A stretch of DNA of 64,000 nucleotides from DASUPK01 sp963724665 (GTDB lineage Bacteria; Actinomycetota; Thermoleophilia; Solirubrobacterales; 70-9): NCBI GenBank assembly GCA_963724665.1, contig CAVRVH010000007.1, positions 1 through 64,000 on the forward strand. Direction: 5' to 3'. Below, piece after piece: positions 30,586-40,409 of the stretch (the stretch's first letter is position 1; each line of letters opens with the position of its first letter). The notes under the pieces are model-generated. The model worked only from the letters and a program-made list of their open reading frames with translations, ran no database searches and had not been told where the DNA came from. The position numbers were made by a program, and so were the translations under genes.

Positions 30586-31946
30586 TCTCCCTCGACGGCG
30601 ACCGTCTCGCCTTGCTGGCGGGGGCGGAGGTGCTGGCGCAGGGCGGCGAGGGCGGTCCTACGCGCGCCGTGATCGACTCACGCGAGGTGCGCGAGGGCGA
30701 TCTGTTCGTCGGCCTGCGCGGCGAGCATGCCGATGGCGGTGAGTTCGGCGCGGCCGCGCTCCGCGATCGCGCCTGGGGAATCCTGGTGAGCACGCAGTGG
30801 GGCCGCGAGCTGGCGGCGCAGCGTCAGGTCGGTGCGGCGCTCGATGGCGCGGGCTGGGTGCTCGGCGCGGCCGATCCTCTCGCCTCGCTGCAGACACTGG
30901 CCCGTGGGTGGCGCGACGAGCTCGATGCTCGTGTCGTCGGGATCACCGGGTCGACGGGCAAGACATCGGTCAAGGACGTCTGCCGGACGATCTTGCCGGC
31001 CACGGTCCAGGCGAGCCCCGAGAACTACAACACCGAGATCGGCCTGCCACTCGCCGTCCTGGCCGCGCCGGAGGGGACCGATGTCCTGGTGCTCGAGATG
31101 GCCATGCGCGGCCCAGGCCAGATCGCCGAGCTCTGTGCGATCGCGGCGCCCGACGTCGGGGTGATCACGAACGTGGGGCCCGTCCACGTCGAGCTGCTCG
31201 GTTCGGTCGAGGCGATCGCGGCGGCCAAGGCGGAGATCATCGACGGCCTGCGGCCGGGAGGAACCGCCGTCGTCCCCGCGGAGCCCGGACCGCTCGAACC
31301 GCACCTCGAGCGGGCTCCGAAGCTGCTCCGGTTCGGCGCCGGTGGTGACGTCGAGGCGACCTGGGTGCTGGCCGAAGAGGGGGAGACAGACGCATTGGTG
31401 AAGACGCCCGAGGGCGAGCAGGCGTTCAAGCTCCCCTTCGTCGAGGCTCACAACCTGGAGAACGCGCTGGGGGCGATCGCGGCGGGCGTTGCGCTTGGGT
31501 TTCCGCTTCGCGAGATGGCGGATCGGGCGCCCGGGATAGTCTTCTCGCGCCTGCGTGGGGAGCTGGTGGAGCTCCCGGAGAACGCCATCCTGATCAACGA
31601 CTCCTACAACGCCAACCCAATCTCGATGCGGGCGGCGCTGGATCACCTCGCCACGCTCGACGCGGGGGGCCGGCGACTCGCGGTGCTGGGCGAGATGCGC
31701 GAGCTGGGGCCCGATGCCGCCGCGTACCACCGTGAGATCGGCGAGTACGCCCGGGAGCGGGGCGTCGAGCTGATCATCGGCGTGGGGGATCTCGCCGCCG
31801 CCTACGAGCCCGATCAGCACGTCGCCGACGCCGACGCCGCCGCTGACGCCCTCGTCGAGGCACTGGGCCCGGGCGATGCGGTCCTGGTCAAGGGCTCGAG
31901 GGCGGTTGGCCTGGAGCGCGTGGCCGAGAAGCTGGCGGAGGGCTAG
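30582..31946 (+). CDS. murF: UDP-MurNAc-tripeptide:D-Ala-D-Ala ligase MurF
   Basis: 454 residues. VIDSREVREGDLFVGLRGEH at the N-terminus, ATP site GITGSTGKTSVKD, LEMAMRGPGQIAELC, and the C-terminal NDSYNANPISMRAAL. Adds D-Ala-D-Ala to the cytoplasmic precursor. TTG start overlapping the murE stop by four bases; mraY follows with no gap. Confidence 0.95.
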   Translation: MISLDGDRLALLAGAEVLAQGGEGGPTRAVIDSREVREGDLFVGLRGEHADGGEFGAAALRDRAWGILVSTQWGRELAAQRQVGAALDGAGWVLGAADPLASLQTLARGWRDELDARVVGITGSTGKTSVKDVCRTILPATVQASPENYNTEIGLPLAVLAAPEGTDVLVLEMAMRGPGQIAELCAIAAPDVGVITNVGPVHVELLGSVEAIAAAKAEIIDGLRPGGTAVVPAEPGPLEPHLERAPKLLRFGAGGDVEATWVLAEEGETDALVKTPEGEQAFKLPFVEAHNLENALGAIAAGVALGFPLREMADRAPGIVFSRLRGELVELPENAILINDSYNANPISMRAALDHLATLDAGGRRLAVLGEMRELGPDAAAYHREIGEYARERGVELIIGVGDLAAAYEPDQHVADADAAADALVEALGPGDAVLVKGSRAVGLERVAEKLAEG

Positions 31947-32924
31947 ATGCTCGGAGAGATCCTGATCGCCGCGATGGGCGCGATGCTCCTCTGCATCTTC
32001 CTGGGCCCGAAGTTCATCGAGTATCTGCGCCTGCGGGAGTTCGGGCAGCAGATCCGCGAGGAGGGGCCCGAGGAGCACCACGAGAAGGCCGGCACCCCGA
32101 CGATGGGCGGCCTGCTCATCTTCACCGCCGTCGCGGTCCCGTACCTGGTGCTCTCGGACCGGGACACGCAGAGCCTCGCGGTCTTCGGCGTGGCGATCGG
32201 CTGCGCGTTGATCGGATTCGCCGACGACTATCTGAAGATCACCCGGCGCCGCTCACTGGGGCTGTCCGCCCGTTACAAGCTGTTCCTACAGGCAGGGTTG
32301 GCGGTGGGCCTCTGGTACGTGGCCCGCCATTCGGTTGGCCTGGATTCGGCCCTCGAGCTTCACATCACCCACGCGTCGCTCGACATCCCTGACTGGTTCT
32401 ACCCGGTCGTGATCTTCCTGGTGATCGCCGGATCGAGCAATGCCGTCAACCTCAGCGACGGGCTCGACGGCCTGGCGGCGGGTTGCTGCGCGATCGTCCT
32501 ACTCGCGTACACGGCCATCACGTTCATCACCACCGGCCAGCACAGCCTGTCGCTGCTCTCGGCCTGCATGGTCGGCGGCTGCATCGGCTTCCTCTGGTTC
32601 AACGCCTTTCCGGCGTCGATCTTCATGGGCGATACGGGCTCACTCGGGTTAGGCGGCGCCATCGGCGCCCTGGCGGTGATGACGCAGACGGAGATCCTGC
32701 TGATCATCACCGGCGGCATCTTCGTGATCGAGGCGCTCTCGGTAGCCCTGCAGGTCGCCGCCTTCAAGATGTTTCGCCGGCGCGTCCTGCTGATGGCTCC
32801 GGTCCACCATCACTTCGAGTTGATGGCCTGGTCGGAGACGAAGATCATGCTCCGCTTCTGGATCGTCGCGGCGGTCTGCGCCGGGATCGGCTTCACGCTG
32901 TACCAGCAGTCGATCGGGACGTAG
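31947..32924 (+). CDS. mraY: Phospho-MurNAc-pentapeptide transferase MraY
   Basis: 325 residues, about ten membrane segments. Signature sequences EHHEKAGTPTMGGLL, FADDYLKITRRRSLGL, AVNLSDGLDGLAAG (catalytic Asp), FMGDTGSLGLGGAIGAL, and LMAPVHHHFEL. Makes lipid I on undecaprenyl phosphate. ATG starts on the base after the murF stop. Confidence 0.96.
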   Translation: MLGEILIAAMGAMLLCIFLGPKFIEYLRLREFGQQIREEGPEEHHEKAGTPTMGGLLIFTAVAVPYLVLSDRDTQSLAVFGVAIGCALIGFADDYLKITRRRSLGLSARYKLFLQAGLAVGLWYVARHSVGLDSALELHITHASLDIPDWFYPVVIFLVIAGSSNAVNLSDGLDGLAAGCCAIVLLAYTAITFITTGQHSLSLLSACMVGGCIGFLWFNAFPASIFMGDTGSLGLGGAIGALAVMTQTEILLIITGGIFVIEALSVALQVAAFKMFRRRVLLMAPVHHHFELMAWSETKIMLRFWIVAAVCAGIGFTLYQQSIGT

Positions 32925-32953
32925 CCGCAACGCCCCATCGCTTTCTCGAGGAC

Positions 32954-33518
32954 CTAGTAGCGGATCGAGCCCTGCCAGTGCCCCATGTACTGCACGCTCT
33001 CGGGGTGGAAGGCGACGAGGTTCAGCACCTGGAAGCTGCCCTTAGCGCCCCTGTACGTGCCGCTGCCGCCGGTGATCACGCCGGTTACGGGACCCGTTGG
33101 GTCGCCGTTCGAGTCGAGCGAGAAGTCATAGAAGCCCCTGAAGGTTGCGCCACTGGCGTAGAAGACGGCCTTGAAGGTGGTGTGCTCCGTGCCGCTGTAG
33201 TCCTGGCTGGGCCGGGGTTGGTTGTATGTCAACAGGGAGTCCTCATCGAGGTGCGCCTTCGTGTTGCCGAACGGCCTGCCCACGAGCTTGGCGTCATCGG
33301 AGAACTCCACGGTGTTTGGGCCTGGCTCGTCGATGACGCTCACAGGGGCGGTCTTGTAGTCCGCGCTGAGTACGTGGTTCTTCTTCTTGCCCTTTGCCGT
33401 TCTTCGCGGGATGCGCCGACGGCTGCGAGCTGCCGTACGCGATGCCTATGCCGCCTACCGACAGGGCGGCGACGACAGCGACGATGGGTGCAACGTGCCT
33501 CTGAGTGGTTTTCAGCAT
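32954..33518 (-). pseudogene. Secreted allene-oxide-cyclase/dirigent-like barrel protein, frameshifted
   Basis: Two overlapping reverse frames make one gene. The first, from ATG 33518 (AAGGGAG upstream), encodes a signal peptide (VAPIVAVVAALSVGGIGIAY) then HPAKNGKG. The second frame continues KKKNHVLSADYKTAP and runs to the stop at 32954 with a beta-barrel pattern (FYASGATFRGFYDFSLDSNG, VTGVITGGSGTYRGAKGSF). Removing one base of the CCC at 33390-33392 (GGG on the coding strand) joins them. So this is either a true one-base insertion or a sequence error. The gene sits in reverse between mraY and murD. Confidence 0.7.
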
Positions 33519-33663
33519 TGCCACAGCTCCCTTGGTCCTGTTCGCTCGGCGAAGGCCAAGCAATCCCCCGCAGATGACGCTACCACCATGTGCTCTTCTT
33601 CACTAGCTCCACGCTGTCTCTCACGCACGCAGGGAGTGAGGGGCGGAGGGCGAACATGGTTAT

Positions 33664-35028
33664 GTGAACTCAGGCGAGAAGCCGCGACCCCCCCTGCCTG
33701 AAGGGCCCTTCCTGGTGGTGGGTTTGGCGCGCTCCGGCGCGGCTATCGCGGGCGTCCTCGCCGAGCGTGGAGAGACCGTGATCGGGGTCGATTCGGACAT
33801 GCCTGAGGAGGCGGCAGGGCTGGAGGGCTCAGGCGTCGAAATCAGTTTGGGCGTGGAAGGAACACGGCAACTCGATCGTGCCCGAACCGTGGTGAAGAGC
33901 CCCGGCGTGCCCGAGGACGCACCGGTCATCGCGGCCGCTCGCGAGCGCGGCATCGAGGTCACAGGAGAGCTCGAGCTTGCCTGGCGGCTGATCCCGAACG
34001 CCTTCTGCGCGGTCACGGGTACAAACGGCAAGACGACCACGACCGAGCTCATCGGCCACCTCTACCGCACCGCCGGACGCCCGGTCGCCATCGCAGGCAA
34101 CGTCGGCACCCCGCTCGCCTCGCTGGCCGACGCGATCGACGCCGACGCGACCGTGGTCTGCGAGGCATCCAGCTTCCAGCTCGAGGACACGAACTACTTC
34201 TCGCCCGAATGCGCGGTCTTCATCAACCTCGCCCCTGACCACCTCGACCGCCACGGGACGCTCGAGGACTACCTGGCGGCGAAGCTCAAGATCTTCGCCA
34301 ACCAGGGCAATGACGACGCGGCCGTGTACAACGGCGACACCCCCGAGCTCCGCGATCGCGACCTCGGCGGATGCGCCCGCCGCATTCGCTTCTGTCCCGT
34401 CGAGGGGGAGTCCGCGGATCCCGATTGCGAGGTGAGCATGCGGGATGGGGTCATCTTCGCCGCCGACGAGCCGCTGATCCGCGCTGACGAGCTCCAGCTC
34501 CTCGGCGCCCACAACGTCGAGAACGCGATGGCCGCGGCCACGGCGGCGCTTGCCTCAGGGCTACCGCGAGACGCCGTGGAGGAGGGACTGCGCACCTTCC
34601 AGGGTGTCCCTCATCGCCTCGAGCGGGTGCGGGAGCTCGACGGCGTCCTCTACGTGAACGACTCGAAGGCCACCAACGTGGCCTCGGCCGTGGCGGGGGT
34701 CAGGGCGTTCGAGGGCGGCGTCCGGCTGATCGCCGGCGGCCGCCCCAAGCAGGAGAGCTTCGCGCCGCTCGCTGAGGCGGTCGGGGAGCGCTGCATCGCC
34801 GCCTATCTGATCGGCGAGGCGGCCGAGCCCATGGCGGCCGAGCTCAGCCAGACCGGCGTCGAGATCGTCCAGGCGGGCACGCTCGAGCGGGCACTGGAGG
34901 AAGCCAGGGCCGACGCCGAGCCCGGCCAGGTCGTCCTGCTCTCGCCGGCGTGCGCCAGCTTCGACGCCTTCAAGGACTTCGAGGCGCGTGGGGACCGCTT
35001 CCGCGAGCTGGTGGAGGGCCTGGCATGA
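33664..35028 (+). CDS. murD: UDP-MurNAc-L-alanine:D-glutamate ligase MurD
   Basis: 454 residues. N-terminal VVGLARSGAAIAGVLAERG, ATP loop AVTGTNGKTTTTELIGHL, SSFQLEDT, FINLAPDHLDRHGTLEDY, and C-terminal YVNDSKATNVASA. GTG start; no clear ribosome site close by (GGAGGG is 14 bases away). Restarts the plus-strand cluster after the reverse barrel gene. Stop overlaps the ftsW start (ATGA). Confidence 0.95.
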   Translation: MNSGEKPRPPLPEGPFLVVGLARSGAAIAGVLAERGETVIGVDSDMPEEAAGLEGSGVEISLGVEGTRQLDRARTVVKSPGVPEDAPVIAAARERGIEVTGELELAWRLIPNAFCAVTGTNGKTTTTELIGHLYRTAGRPVAIAGNVGTPLASLADAIDADATVVCEASSFQLEDTNYFSPECAVFINLAPDHLDRHGTLEDYLAAKLKIFANQGNDDAAVYNGDTPELRDRDLGGCARRIRFCPVEGESADPDCEVSMRDGVIFAADEPLIRADELQLLGAHNVENAMAAATAALASGLPRDAVEEGLRTFQGVPHRLERVRELDGVLYVNDSKATNVASAVAGVRAFEGGVRLIAGGRPKQESFAPLAEAVGERCIAAYLIGEAAEPMAAELSQTGVEIVQAGTLERALEEARADAEPGQVVLLSPACASFDAFKDFEARGDRFRELVEGLA

Positions 35029-36329
35029 GCGGACAGGCGAAGACCGCGAGAAAGCCGCCGCCCCCGCCGCTTGAGTACTCGCTGCTGCTCACCGCGACGA
35101 TGTGCCTGCTCGCCTTCGGCGCGGTGATGGTCTTCAGCGCCAGCTCGGCGCGCTCTGTCCTGAACAGCGGCGGCAACGGCTTCTACTACCTCGAGCGCAC
35201 GGTGATGTTCGGGGCGATCGGGCTGGTGGTTATGCGGTTCGCCTCGAACCGCGGTGTCGCCGCGGCCAGGGTGATGACCCCGCTGATCCTGCTCATCTCA
35301 CTGTTCCTGCTCTTCGCGGTGCTGCTGCCCGGCGTCGGGACGACCGTGAACGGTGCCCAGCGCTGGGTTGGGGGCGGCCTGGTCCAGTTCCAGCCCTCGG
35401 AGCTGGCGAAGGTCGCCCTCGTCCTCTACGGCGCCTACCTGCTCTCGTCCGAACCCAAGCGGGTGCGGACCCTTGGCGGCCTGGGCCCCTACCTGCTGGT
35501 CGTCGGGCTGTCGGTCCTGCTGATCGCCAAGGAGCCTGACCTGGGCACCGCGATCGTCCTCTCGTTCTCGGTCTGCTGTGTCCTCTTCCTCGCCGGCGTG
35601 AAGCCGCGCACGCTGGCGCCGGTCGGCGCGATCATTGCCCTCGTCGCCGTGATCATGGTCGCGATGCACCCGTACCAGGAGGCCAGGCTCACCGGCTTCC
35701 TTCATCCCGGCAATGACACGAGCGGTGCCGGGTTCCAGGCGAAGCAGGCGACCATCGCCGTCGGCTCCGGCGGCCTCACCGGTGTCGGCCTCGGACAGAG
35801 CGTCCAGAAGGCCTCCTATCTCCCTGAGGCCCATACGGACATGATCGCGGCGGTGATCGGCGAGGAGCTCGGGCTGGTGGGGATGTTCGTCCTCGTCGGA
35901 CTGTTCGGCATCTTCGGCTACGCGGGCCTACGCGCGGCGCACCGGGCGCGAGACCGCTTCAGCAAACTGCTCGCCGCGGGCCTCACCTCGCTGATCATGG
36001 CCCAGGCGGCTCTCAACCTGTTCGCGGTGCTCGGGCTCGCGCCGTTGACGGGAGTACCCCTGCCCTTCGTCTCATATGGAGGGACGAGCCTCGTGATCAC
36101 GCTCGCCGCTGCGGGCCTGATCCTGAACGTAGCCCGACGGCCCGCTCAGGCCTCGGCGCGCAGCGGCTCCGGGCGCGGCACGGCCGCGCGCCCTGCGAGA
36201 CTGCGCGTGGTCGAGGGCGGAAATACGAGAAGAAAGCGCGCAGCAAGTGGCACGAGTCGTGATAGCGGCCGGCGGAACGGCGGGGCACGTCGTACCGGCG
36301 ATCGCCGTCGCCGACGCGCTTCGGGCTGA
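35025..36329 (+). CDS. ftsW: Septal peptidoglycan glycosyltransferase FtsW (SEDS)
   Basis: 434 residues with about ten membrane segments. SEDS signatures: FSASSARSVL, AQRWVGGGLVQFQPSELAKV, EPDLGTAIVLSFS, and the C-terminal PLPFVSYGGTSL. ATG 35025 overlaps the murD stop; an in-frame start at 34950 lies within murD and was rejected. After the last membrane segment there is a very basic tail of about 75 residues (RRKRAASGTSRD onward) whose final 27 codons overlap murG by 83 bases. Confidence 0.94.
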   Translation: MSGQAKTARKPPPPPLEYSLLLTATMCLLAFGAVMVFSASSARSVLNSGGNGFYYLERTVMFGAIGLVVMRFASNRGVAAARVMTPLILLISLFLLFAVLLPGVGTTVNGAQRWVGGGLVQFQPSELAKVALVLYGAYLLSSEPKRVRTLGGLGPYLLVVGLSVLLIAKEPDLGTAIVLSFSVCCVLFLAGVKPRTLAPVGAIIALVAVIMVAMHPYQEARLTGFLHPGNDTSGAGFQAKQATIAVGSGGLTGVGLGQSVQKASYLPEAHTDMIAAVIGEELGLVGMFVLVGLFGIFGYAGLRAAHRARDRFSKLLAAGLTSLIMAQAALNLFAVLGLAPLTGVPLPFVSYGGTSLVITLAAAGLILNVARRPAQASARSGSGRGTAARPARLRVVEGGNTRRKRAASGTSRDSGRRNGGARRTGDRRRRRASG

Positions 36330-37344
36330 GGGCGCCGAGGTCAGCTTCCTCGGGACGCGCGAGCGAGCCGAGGCGGATCTCGTCCCCGCGGCCGGGTACG
36401 AGATCGACTTCCTGCGCGTCAGCGGCCTGGACCGGCGAAACCCCTTGAAGGCCGCGCGTGCGGCCTGGCGGGCAGCTCGTGCCGTTCCCGCCGCACGGCG
36501 GGTGCTCGAACGCCGAAAGGCAGACGTGCTCCTCGGAGGCGGCGGCTACGTCGCCGGGCCCGCCGGCTTCGCGGCGGTCCGGATGGGCCTACCGCTCGTT
36601 TTGACCGAGGCCGACAGCCATCTTGGCCTGGCCAACCGCATGCTCGCCCGCCGCGCCGAGCGCGTCTGCCTCGCCTTTCCGATCCCGGGGCGCGACGGGG
36701 GTCCCTATGTGGTCACGGGCAGGCCGGTGCCGCGGGCTGTCCTCGAGGCCAGCCCGAGCGACGCACGACGCCGCTTCGGCATCCCGGGGCCCGCGGACTG
36801 CGTGACCGTCGTCGGCGGAAGCCTGGGGGCGCTCTCGATCAACCTTGCCGCGTTCGGCGCGTTCGCGCGCTTCGATCAGGAGCACGACCACGTCGGCCAG
36901 CCCTGGGTACTCCACATCGTCGGCCGCCGCGACTACCCGGAGCTGCGTCGGCGCTGGGACGAGGAGGGGAGGCCGGAGCGCTACACCCTCCTCCAGTACG
37001 AGCCCGACCTGGGGGATGTCCTCGCCGCTGCGGACCTCGTCGTGGCGCGGGCCGGCGGTTCGGTGATGGAGATCGCCGCGGCGGGCCGCCCGGCCATCCT
37101 GATCCCGTACCCCCATGCGACGGCGGACCATCAGACGACCAACGCCCGCTGGATGGCCGATGGCGGCGCTGCCGTTGTGATCCCCGACAGCGACCTGACC
37201 GCCGAGCGGCTGCGCGCAGCCATAGCCGAGCTGCTCGCCGACGAGGACCGCCTCCGGGAGATGGGGATCGCCGCGCGCCGGCTCGCGAAGCCCGACGCCG
37301 CCGAGCGAATCGCCCGCCAGGTACTGGCGGCCGCCAATGGCTGA
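36247..37344 (+). CDS. murG: UDP-GlcNAc:lipid I N-acetylglucosaminyltransferase MurG
   Basis: 365 residues, GT28 family. GGTAGHVVPAIAVADALR phosphate loop, DVLLGGGGYVAGPAGF, LTEADSHLGLANRMLA, and the donor site ARAGGSVMEIAAAGRPAIL with YPHATADHQTTNA. Converts lipid I to lipid II at the membrane. GTG start inside ftsW; overlaps murC by eight bases. Confidence 0.95.
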   Translation: MARVVIAAGGTAGHVVPAIAVADALRAEGAEVSFLGTRERAEADLVPAAGYEIDFLRVSGLDRRNPLKAARAAWRAARAVPAARRVLERRKADVLLGGGGYVAGPAGFAAVRMGLPLVLTEADSHLGLANRMLARRAERVCLAFPIPGRDGGPYVVTGRPVPRAVLEASPSDARRRFGIPGPADCVTVVGGSLGALSINLAAFGAFARFDQEHDHVGQPWVLHIVGRRDYPELRRRWDEEGRPERYTLLQYEPDLGDVLAAADLVVARAGGSVMEIAAAGRPAILIPYPHATADHQTTNARWMADGGAAVVIPDSDLTAERLRAAIAELLADEDRLREMGIAARRLAKPDAAERIARQVLAAANG

Positions 37345-38743
37345 CGACTTGAAAGGCCGAAAGCTCCACTTCATCGCGATCGGCGGGGCCGGCATGAGTG
37401 GCCTGGCCCTCGTCTGCAAGCAGCTTGGCGCCGAGGTGAGCGGCTCCGACCGCGCGGAGTCCTCCTATATGGAGCGTCTTCGGGCTGCGGGCATAGAGCC
37501 GTACCTCGGCCACGATGCCGATCAGGTTCCTGCCGACGCCGACGTGATCGTCTCCACCGCGGTCCCCGACGACAACCCGGAGCTGGTGCGGGCCCGCGAA
37601 CGCGACCAGCGGGTGATCCACCGCGGCGAGCTCCTCGCCGAGCTCTGCTCGCAGCGCCGTCTGCTCGCGATCGCCGGCACCCACGGCAAGACGACCACGG
37701 CGGCGATGTGCATCTGGGCCCTGAGGGCTATCGGTGCAGACCCCGCCTTCTTCCTCGGCGGCGAGCTGCCGGGCGCTGGCCCGGAGGGCACGCCGACCAA
37801 CGCGGGCTGGGGCGATGGCGAGTGGGTTGTCGCCGAGGCCGACGAGAGCGACGCAAGCTTCCTGAAGATCCAGCCAGAGGTCGCTGTGATCACCAACCTC
37901 GAGCTCGACCATCACTCGCGCTGGCGCTCGCTGGCCGAGCTCTCGGAGGCGTTCGCAGCCTTCTCCGCGCCCGCCACCGGGCTCGTCACGGGCGCCGACG
38001 TCCGGCTCCCGGGCCAGGCGGCGCGGCCCGTGGTCCGTTTCGCTCTCGAGCCGGCGGCCGGGGAACCGCCACAGGAGGCCGAGCTGACCGCCTCGGACAT
38101 CGGCGCCGAGCCCGGTGGGGGCATCCGCTTCAAGGCGAGAGGCGCCGGGATCGACACGGAGGTGTCGCTACGGGTCCCGGGGCGGCACAACGTCGCCAAC
38201 GCCCTGGCGGCGCTGGGCGGGCTGTCGCTCGCTGAGGCCGACGTCGAGGCTTGCGCGCGGGCGCTCGCCGACTTCCCGGGAGTGGCTCGCAGGATGGAGC
38301 TGAAGGGCGAGGCGGGTGGCGCCCGCATCTACGACGATTACGCCCACCACCCGACCGAGGTTGCAGCAACGCTGGAGGCCGCCAGGGATCTCGAGCCGCG
38401 GCGGTTGATCGTCGCCTTCCAACCCCACCTGTATTCCCGCACGAAGGCGCTGGCCACCGAATTCGGAGCGGCTCTGGCCGCTGCGGACGAGGTGGCCGTC
38501 CTGGAGGTGTATCCGGCGCGCGAGGAGCCGGTGGGTGAGCTCGAAGGGGTGAGCGGCATGATGGTTGCGAGCTCTACGGCGGACCATGGGCAAGGGCGCC
38601 GCGTCTGGTGGCTCCCAACCGCCGAGCTGGCCGCGCAGGCCCTGCGGCCGCGCCTGAGGGAGGGCGACGTCCTGATCACGATCGGCGCCGGCGACGTGTA
38701 CCGGCTGGCCGATGCACTGGTCGACGGGGGTGAGAGCTGGTGA
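37337..38743 (+). CDS. murC: UDP-MurNAc:L-alanine ligase MurC
   Basis: 468 residues. AIGGAGMSGLALVCKQLG, VSGSDRAES, ATP site AGTHGKTTTAAM, EADESDASFLKI, NLELDHHSRW, YDDYAHHPTEVAATL and VAFQPHLYSRTKAL. First step of stem-peptide addition. ATG start; stop overlaps the murB start (GTGA). Confidence 0.96.
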   Translation: MADDLKGRKLHFIAIGGAGMSGLALVCKQLGAEVSGSDRAESSYMERLRAAGIEPYLGHDADQVPADADVIVSTAVPDDNPELVRARERDQRVIHRGELLAELCSQRRLLAIAGTHGKTTTAAMCIWALRAIGADPAFFLGGELPGAGPEGTPTNAGWGDGEWVVAEADESDASFLKIQPEVAVITNLELDHHSRWRSLAELSEAFAAFSAPATGLVTGADVRLPGQAARPVVRFALEPAAGEPPQEAELTASDIGAEPGGGIRFKARGAGIDTEVSLRVPGRHNVANALAALGGLSLAEADVEACARALADFPGVARRMELKGEAGGARIYDDYAHHPTEVAATLEAARDLEPRRLIVAFQPHLYSRTKALATEFGAALAAADEVAVLEVYPAREEPVGELEGVSGMMVASSTADHGQGRRVWWLPTAELAAQALRPRLREGDVLITIGAGDVYRLADALVDGGESW

Positions 38744-39657
38744 GCGCGCCGGAGGGAGTCGAGCGCGACTACCCCCTCTCGCGGCTGACGACCGTCAGGG
38801 CCGGGGGCGCGGCGGACTTCTTCGCCCGCCCGGAGACCGAGGAGCAGGTGATCGACCTGCTTGCCTGGGCGGAGCAGGAGGGCCTGCCGGTTGGCGTCGT
38901 GGGATCCGGCTCGAACCTGCTCGTCTCCGATGACGGCTTTCGCGGGCTGGTCATGAAGCTCAACGGTGAGCTGACCCGGGTCGAGCGGGAGCAAACCCAC
39001 ATCGTCTGCGGCGGCGGGGCCCGACTTCCCTCGGCGGCGGCCAAGGCGGCCGGCTGGGGGCTCACCGGGCTCGAGTTCGGAGTGAACATTCCCGGGACCG
39101 TCGGTGGCGCGGTTCGAATGAACGCAAACGCCTACGGCGGAGAGCTCCGACGCGTCCTCGAGCGCGTCACGGTCTGCACGCCATCGGGGGCGGAGGAGCG
39201 TCGACCCGACGACCTCGGCTTCCGCTACCGCGGCTCGAATCTCGGCGATCGCGACGTGGTCGCGCGGGCGAGCTTCGCCCTTGCGGACGCGAATCCGGCC
39301 GACGTCAAAGCCACCATGGCGGACATGCGGCGCAGGCGAAAAGAGGCCCAGCCCTCGGGGATCAAGACCTTCGGGTCGACCTTCATGAACCCGGAGGACC
39401 CCAGGGCAGACGGCCGCTCCGCCGGGCAGCTGCTCGACGCGGCCGGCTGCCGAGGCCTCCAGGTCGGTGGCGCGCGCCTGTCGCCCAAGCACGCGAACTT
39501 CGTGGAGAACACGGGCGGCGCCACCACCGCCGACATCCTCGAGGTGATGGCGGAGGCCCGCCGTAAGGTCCACGATCGCTTCGGCGTCACGCTGGAGCCG
39601 GAGGTGCAGGTACTGGGGGAGGTGAGCTGGCCGGAGGGATGGCAACTCGAGACGTAA
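38740..39657 (+). CDS. murB: UDP-N-acetylenolpyruvoylglucosamine reductase MurB
   Basis: 305 residues. FAD-binding motifs GVVGSGSNLLVSDDGFRG and FGVNIPGTVGGAVRMNAN with AYGGELRRVL; substrate-side YRGSNLG and catalytic Ser in GSTFMNPE; AGCRGLQVGGARLSPKHANF. Lacks the extra loops of type I enzymes (type II-like length). GTG start overlaps murC; ends 19 bases inside ftsQ. Confidence 0.95.
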   Translation: MSAPEGVERDYPLSRLTTVRAGGAADFFARPETEEQVIDLLAWAEQEGLPVGVVGSGSNLLVSDDGFRGLVMKLNGELTRVEREQTHIVCGGGARLPSAAAKAAGWGLTGLEFGVNIPGTVGGAVRMNANAYGGELRRVLERVTVCTPSGAEERRPDDLGFRYRGSNLGDRDVVARASFALADANPADVKATMADMRRRRKEAQPSGIKTFGSTFMNPEDPRADGRSAGQLLDAAGCRGLQVGGARLSPKHANFVENTGGATTADILEVMAEARRKVHDRFGVTLEPEVQVLGEVSWPEGWQLET

Positions 39658-40409
39658 CCCAGAGAGGGCCCGCCCGCCGGGCCCCGGCCAGAAAGAGAGC
39701 TCCGGCCGCACGAGGAGCGGTCATCCGTCGCAGGCTGCTCGCCGCGGCCGTGGTGCTCCTGCTGCTCTACGGCGGCTACATGCTCTGGTTCCGCAACCTG
39801 TCGCTGTTCGCCATCCACGACGTCACCATCAGGGGCGCGACCACCAACGAGCGCCAGATCAAATCGGCTGTCGAGCAGGTGGCCGGCGACATGACGACGC
39901 TTCACATCAAGGACGACGAGCTCCGGGATGCCGTCGCCCGCTTCCCCACCGTTGCGTCGATGGGCGCCAGCACCACCTTTCCCCATGGCCTCGAGGTGAC
40001 GATCACCGAGCGCCTGCCCGTCGCCTTCATCCGGGTGGACGGCCAGGAGACCGCGGTGTCGGCCGACGGCTATCTGCTGCACGGAGCCGCCTTCGACGCC
40101 AAGGCCCTGCCGCGGATCGAGGGGACATCGGCGCACGGCGTCCGCCTCGACGAGGACGCCGCGGCGCAGGCCGCGGTCCTCGGCGCCACTCCCGGGCCTC
40201 TCAAGGACCGCATCACGGCGTCGACCTGGGACGACCAGCGCGGCGGCGTGGTGGTTGACCTGAAGAACGGGCCCGAGGTGCGCTTCGGCGACGGCTCGCG
40301 CGCACAGGACAAGTGGCAGGCGGCGGTGGCAGTGCTCTCGGGTGACGAGCGGGGCTCGCCGTCCTACCTCGACGTCAGCGTCCCGGACCGGCCTGTTTCA
40401 GGAGGCTGA
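39639..40409 (+). CDS. ftsQ: Division protein FtsQ/DivIB
   Basis: 256 residues. Basic cytoplasmic head, one membrane segment about 29-50 (LLAAAVVLLLLYGGYMLWF), POTRA domain (LFAIHDVTIRGATTNERQIK; IKDDELRDAVARFPTVASMG), then beta domain (GLEVTITERLPVAFIRVDG; DGYLLHG). Links the divisome across the membrane. ATG within the murB end; last gene before the ftsZ spacer. Confidence 0.9.
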   Translation: MATRDVTQRGPARRAPARKRAPAARGAVIRRRLLAAAVVLLLLYGGYMLWFRNLSLFAIHDVTIRGATTNERQIKSAVEQVAGDMTTLHIKDDELRDAVARFPTVASMGASTTFPHGLEVTITERLPVAFIRVDGQETAVSADGYLLHGAAFDAKALPRIEGTSAHGVRLDEDAAAQAAVLGATPGPLKDRITASTWDDQRGGVVVDLKNGPEVRFGDGSRAQDKWQAAVAVLSGDERGSPSYLDVSVPDRPVSGG

